Part shown: positions 58,889 to 64,000 of the stretch, one piece after another
Layout of the letters: each line of letters begins with the position of its first letter
Numbering within the stretch: the stretch's first letter is position 1
Assembly (NCBI GenBank): GCA_009733775.1
Contig: WOGZ01000118.1
Span: forward strand, 1-64,000
From: Alectoria sarmentosa
Taxonomy: Eukaryota; Ascomycota; Lecanoromycetes; Lecanorales; Parmeliaceae
Direction: 5' to 3'
DNA length: 64,000 nt
Made by a program: the position numbers and the translations under genes
The notes under the pieces: model-generated
Told to the model about the DNA's origin: nothing
The model's database searches: none
What the model saw: the letters and a program-made list of their open reading frames with translations, nothing else

Positions 58889-61800
58889 ATGGACACACCA
58901 AAGCGCTCCTACTGGCATACGTCGGTCAACACCTATTTACCTCCTTTGCGCATGGCAAGATTTAACCCGTGACTCAGGGCTCCCCGAAATGCCCTCCGCA
59001 ATGTTCCGAATGGTCAGTCAGCCTCCATTCGTGGCTCGTCCTCATTCGATCGGCACAAGACGCCTACAAAGGAGTCTCAAGGTGTCCCAAGTGCCTCTGC
59101 GAAGAGGATCAATCTGAGCATTCGCCGTGACTTTTCCAAGTCACATGGAGACCTCTCGGTTCTGAGACCCAAATCACCGCCGATCCAAAATATGCCCGCC
59201 GGATCGCATGTGCTTCACCTCTCCCCGGGCAACTACGGCGATGACCCACAGCATTTCTCCTCACCAAGCTGCAATCGTCAAGCTCGTCAAGCATTACCCA
59301 ATGGTTGGATTACTAGTGTGTCTGGTAACCAGCCCTCAAATACAATGGAAGGGTCTGCTGCCTCCGCGGGCCACCGAATCTACCAGAGCGCATCACATGG
59401 TAGGCATGATTCTTATTACAATTTTAGGATTATTCTTCCCTATTCTATACCACTTCTTGGGTCGCAAGAAATGGTCCGGGAGCAAACCCCTGCTCCTACT
59501 CCCGAGACCTGTTTCCTTAACCCAAGTTCTTGTCTTGAATAAGCAAAGCTGACTCCGGAATGTGCGATAACAGGAGCAGAGCCGGCGACGATCTCCATAC
59601 TAGGGCTTACTTCAGGATATACACAGCCTCTAGACTTTTGCGTACCTGTTACCCGGTTCCACCCTCGTGACGAGAATCAACGTCATGAGACACTGCACGG
59701 TCAGACTGGCCGGACTCTCGCTGTTGAGCACATCAATGTCTCCACAGCTTGGATTGGCCTGTCGGATGTGGATGCCAACGAGCTCTTTCGTATCCACCAG
59801 GCCTTTGTTTCGACGCTTGAAAAATTGCTTGCCAATGAGTTGTGGCAGATATATCAGCAACTTCAGCAGCAGGACTCTTTGGGGAATATCGAGCCAATCC
59901 ACACCTTGTTATCTGCCGGCATAGTACGTGGAATCAGCTTCTGTCGTGATCAATTAGTAAGTGAAATGGCAGATGCATTGTACTCGGCAAAGGAGAATAT
60001 GGCAAAAGCGAAGTCAGGATTTCTCCGATTGTATCTTATCGCAACAGACGCCTTGGTACAATACTATGAGGATGGCCCACGCGACACATCCATTACAATT
60101 CGGGTGCGCTGTGATCCATTATCTCTAAGAACTCATCCTGTCGTGGATGCTGCATGGGTCCCTGACTCTCTAACGTTTGAGGGTCTTGATGAATTTCCAC
60201 TTGAGGGTCAAAGTTTCTCTATTATTCCCAGGTATCATAGCAAATCCGCATTTCGGCTGGCCCACTTTCCCAACAATGTCAAATATTCCATTGAGTCTGA
60301 GTCATGGGATTCTCTCTGGCTTGTCTGGGATAATGAGATTGCAGGTTTCAAAGGAATTGTGCCATTCTACTCCGAGGTCAACGGCTACGATCATCATCGT
60401 ACAAGCACCTGTCGAGGTCCCTACAAGAGTATTTCTGATACGCTGAAAGTCATCGTTCAGGCCGTGCTTGTCGACGACAACGGCTCATCCATACGTTATG
60501 AGCGGATCCTGCGTGCACGCCTCACACTCAAGGTGGTTCCATGGTACGCGAATAAAAACTCTCGTGAGACCAAGGAACCATTAAGTGTACCCAAAGGGTA
60601 CCAAGACACGAGGCTTGCATCTGCAGCCCAGCCTTTCGCCCTTCAAGGCCCTAGAGTCAGTCCCCTAAAGCCTGGACAGTCTTCATATAGGCCATCTCAG
60701 CGGAGTCAAGGAGCTCATCCGTATAAGCCAATCGAATCTGCTTATACAGGTCAGGTCAGATTTACTGACAATCATCCGGCAATGAACTCCCCAGCTACTG
60801 GGGCTGGATTGAAGGAGACTGACTTGACTAGTCTGGCCCAAACCCAAGCACATCTTGTGGCCAAATGCGCCGAATTGAATAGAGAACTCGAGAAGGTCAA
60901 GGAACAAGTCACAGTGTCTGGTCTTTTCGGCGATCACCATGACAGGACGCTACATGTACCAGACCCACAAGAGTATCTTAACGATAATTACCGTGTTACT
61001 TCTTATCATCATACAGGATACAGTGGACCCACTATCGGGTCCTCCGACCTATGCGTCTTACGTTATGCGTCGGAGCATTTGACCACTCCTTCGTCTCCCT
61101 CCCTCAATAGACGGAATGCTACCTTCCAGCTTGAACCCAATGCTAGGTTTTCAGTCCTATCACCACCAGCAATCGGCCAAACAGCGCGTCCAACATCGTA
61201 TTCACAGACTTCTAACGGTGGAAATGATCTAAATGCAACACGCGCTGGTCGTGATCCAACCCTTGGGCCCAGCACCAGTTCTCAACTTGCAGCCCGAGAA
61301 GAAGGCTTGATGACTCAAGACACACTCTCAGCTCAAGAATCTGGATATTTTGGGCGCTTTCCCGGAAAAGTAACGGCCTCTTCAAGTTGCATAGGCACAG
61401 TTTGCTCGTTCCCTCGACAACGTCTTCAAAAACTTAGAACACCTCCGATGGGTGAGCAAACGACTCTTTCTATTTCCGGGAAGCGTGGCCGCAAAGGACG
61501 TACTGGATCAAGCCTCAACCTCAACAAGAGATCGCCCTCTAAGCTTTCTAGAGAGACCGGAAAGCAGCCCAAGCAGGAGATTGGCGCCCAATCTGCAGAG
61601 CCTGGTACAAACATGCGTCCACCCTTGGATTCTGAGGACGAAGAAAGCTCTTCTCCCACTCAATGGTCCCGTGGTATCTTCTACAACTCCTTCGGCCCAT
61701 TACGTGATCTCAGAAGCTCTACTTCACTAGCTGGCGAAGATGCTCCAGCTTTGCATTCTCCAGAGAGAGAGGCGTCCACCGACTCCAGCGAGAACATTAA

Positions 61801-62311
61801 GCATCGCAATCAGGACTCGAATTGCTACTTGGGGACCGAACAGACGTACAGTGATGAATCAGGTAACGAGACGTCCCCGGTAAGTTCCGGTCTTGGCGAC
61901 GGTACAACAGCAGCGGAGGGCCTTCCTTCGAACTCGTTCTTCCCAAATTGGAAAGGGCAAGTCTGTGTACGCAAAAGCTCTTCGGCGTCCTTTTCTCCTC
62001 GGGACCCCAGTGCCAGCTCGATCGGTGGTTCTCGCTCTACCTCGAGCGATATGGAATTCATCGTAGAACAAGATTTACGTGCCCGCAAAGTGAGCCGCCG
62101 GGAGCAAGCCAAATTGTGGGCACTGCTTTCTCAGTCGGACAGCGACAAGGGAAACCGACCTGAACCCGAGAGCCAAGAAGTAAGGCTGAGCGAGGATGAG
62201 AAGAAGGCAATGGACGAGGCTATGCGAAGGAGCCTCGACGACCTAGCTGGGGGATTTGATGATATCTTCCTGGAAGACAGCAGCCAGTCGAACTCGGACG
62301 ATGACCTGTGA
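58889..62311 (+). CDS. Large uncharacterised protein with C-terminal UIM
   Basis: Three exons: 58889-58920, 58978-59525 and 59574-62311, giving 1105 residues. Exon 3 is a continuous 912-codon frame and is firm; exons 1-2 are inferred from phase-consistent joins (57- and 48-bp introns), and the donor of intron 1 (GTCGGT) is weak. The N-terminal 200 residues are Ser/Arg/Pro-rich. A globular middle (about 235-490; RFHPRDENQRHETLHGQT, AWIGLSDVDANELFRIHQAF, VWDNEIAGFKGIVPFYSEVN) matches no domain I know. A disordered Ser-rich part follows, then a ubiquitin-interacting motif (SEDEKKAMDEAMRRSLDDL, about 1066-1084) and an acidic tail. A role in ubiquitin-dependent sorting or signalling is an inference from the UIM alone. 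Confidence 0.65.
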
Positions 62312-64000
62312 CATAAGGACATAAGGCACGAGCTACGGGCTCCAAGGAGCACGTCGAATGGTGGAGCTGGCTGATTCGGTAGATGTGATGCATTCGGTGG
62401 TGGATCGCTCATCGCATAGTACAGCCGGGGTCTGACCGAGCGAGCTCTTCGCCTCGTTATCCATTCGATTATAATGTTGAAGCATGGGTTGGTTCAAGTT
62501 TGAGCGACTAGGATTGGAAGTATGGAAGCCTCTTGTGATGATCGCCATGAGTCAATGGGTCGAGTCTGATCATTCGTTTATTCATTCTATAGACCTAAAC
62601 CGCACGTTGATAGTCAAAACATGCTCCAAATGCTCCCCTCAGCCAAGATGGTCTTACAAGAGTATTGGCTTTACGTAGCAGCAAATACCACTATACCTGG
62701 ACAAGGTATCTTACTCCCTCCAGCAATCGACTGTTGGACCTAGGTGCTGGACTAGCATATACAGTCGATTATTGATTGATTGATTAAATCATACTAGACA
62801 CCATACGGGTTACCCCGCTGGCTTCACAGGCGCACCAGGCTTCTAGGGCCCAACCAGAAGACCCCCTGGGCTTCTCAGACCCGGGATGGATGACAATACT
62901 AGCTAAAACCAGTTCCTATGGGGTCCACGTCCCCGCATGGTGATGATAGTAGAGCCCCCAGAGACCCACTTGTGCGGCGGTGCAAGCACCGAAAGATAGA
63001 AACCCCTCAGAAATTCCTCTGCGCTGAAAGCATAACAAGTCCATGAAAGGGTGAGAAGTCTTCCGAACGCCTGCGTAAACACTGACCCAAGAGGTCAAAC
63101 TGAATGCTCATTGGGGTTACCAGCGGGCCTGGTGCCCTCAAGAGTGCCCCAATGTCCATGAACAATGCTTGCAAGGGCCCCTGCTCCAGGGCTCTCTCCC
63201 TCTATGGGAACCAAAATTGAGGCCTTGGAATGTCGTCTCCCTTTGTCGTCTCTTCCGAGGGCTCTCTCCAATGAAGATATTCGTCCCGTTGAATTGTGTC
63301 GATTTCGATTTGTCGTAGGCCTCCAAGCCTTCTGTCCAAGGCCCGTGAGTCAAGTGCTTCGGTCTAGAAGAGCTCGACAACAATAAATTACGATACGATA
63401 CAATGCGCTAGAAACTAGAGGTTAATTTCCCCTCTCCTGCCTTAACGCATCCTTCACCCACCCCCTCGCCACTATCAACACGTCCCCGAGCCACATCAAG
63501 GCAACGATTTCAGCAGCTTTCAGGTATAGAAGTATATCATCCACGCGTTGCGGTCATGGATTTGGTAGTCATCGTGGAGAAAGTAAAAATTATCACAGCA
63601 TTGGGCGACAATGCAGCGAGCCACACGAAGATGGTGCCTCGTTGTCGGATGATGCTGGGCTGCAAAGATACATTGAAGGTTGCGTCATGGCCTGACTCAC
63701 TTGAGAAAAGCAGCTTGCTTGGGTTGCTTCTCGGATGGCATAGCGCAGCCCCAGAATCACTCCGGAGCGTACATTCATGGGCTACACATACAACAAACAA
63801 GGTAGTGGGAAATGTCTGTCATTACCGTGACACCAGAAGGCTGAACCGCAGGTAATGGGGCGCAAGCACGATGGAACGGCTCTATCTGGGCGGTCTCCAA
63901 ATACTGACCTCAGGAGTCGGTCCTCTATCTAATGTCTACACCGGCCACGCTTTCCTCGTAGCACACTTCGGCGCCTGTCCTACTCGATCGGACTCCGTGC
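62312..64000. other. Right end, nothing recognised
   Basis: 1.7 kb without a supportable gene. It has a TGATT run near 62771-62785. Frames near 63137-63383 and 63537-63855 lack features; a gene entering from beyond the window edge cannot be excluded. Confidence 0.35.

Noticed and set aside
1..64000. CRISPR arrays, operons, integrases or prophage-like modules
   Set aside because: No spaced direct repeats or bacterial-type gene organisation; the spliced genes are plainly eukaryotic.

Overview
The window is nuclear DNA of a filamentous ascomycete (Pezizomycotina, most likely Dothideomycetes; the class is an inference). The evidence is short spliceosomal introns (about 45-160 bp, with GTRNGY-type donors and CTRAC-like branch sites), a class II hydrophobin, ascomycete-type KDM5, CYK3, MET12 and UBP15/USP7 genes, and C-to-T decay resembling repeat-induced point mutation (RIP). 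Gene models were built by hand by joining reading frames across splice sites; every multi-exon model listed keeps phase at each junction.

Left part (1-24.7 kb), accessory in character. It opens with a 1.25 kb AT-rich, RIP-like block that ends close to a small terminal-inverted-repeat element. Related elements lie at 1559-1871 and 12524-12781, with a fragment near 15984-16030. Genes here are a four-pass membrane glycoprotein, an AIG2/GGCT-like protein with an 8-nt microexon, a tandem array of four F-box-like paralogues (two intact, two decayed), a caspase-like protein between element copies, an EBP-type sterol isomerase homologue, a class II hydrophobin and an uncharacterised spliced gene. A gene-poor stretch (about 17.1-21.7 kb) holds a decayed gene relic.

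Middle part (24.7-43.8 kb), conserved housekeeping genes: MET12-type methylenetetrahydrofolate reductase, CYK3 (SH3 plus transglutaminase-like cytokinesis protein), CDC8 (thymidylate kinase), SLX1 (structure-specific nuclease), a KDM5/JARID1 histone demethylase and QTRT2 (queuine tRNA-ribosyltransferase subunit). CYK3/CDC8 and SLX1/KDM5 are divergent pairs; CDC8 and SLX1 are tail to tail, 51 bp apart. A broken double-psi beta-barrel secreted-protein gene lies between KDM5 and QTRT2.

Right part (43.8-64 kb): a thaumatin-like secreted protein with a His-rich tail, a PQ-loop membrane protein, a small His/Pro-rich secreted protein, a ten-exon USP7/Ubp15 deubiquitinase, a mitochondrial PDK/BCKDK-family kinase divergent from it, and a 1105-residue uncharacterised protein ending in a ubiquitin-interacting motif. 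The last 1.7 kb shows nothing recognisable.
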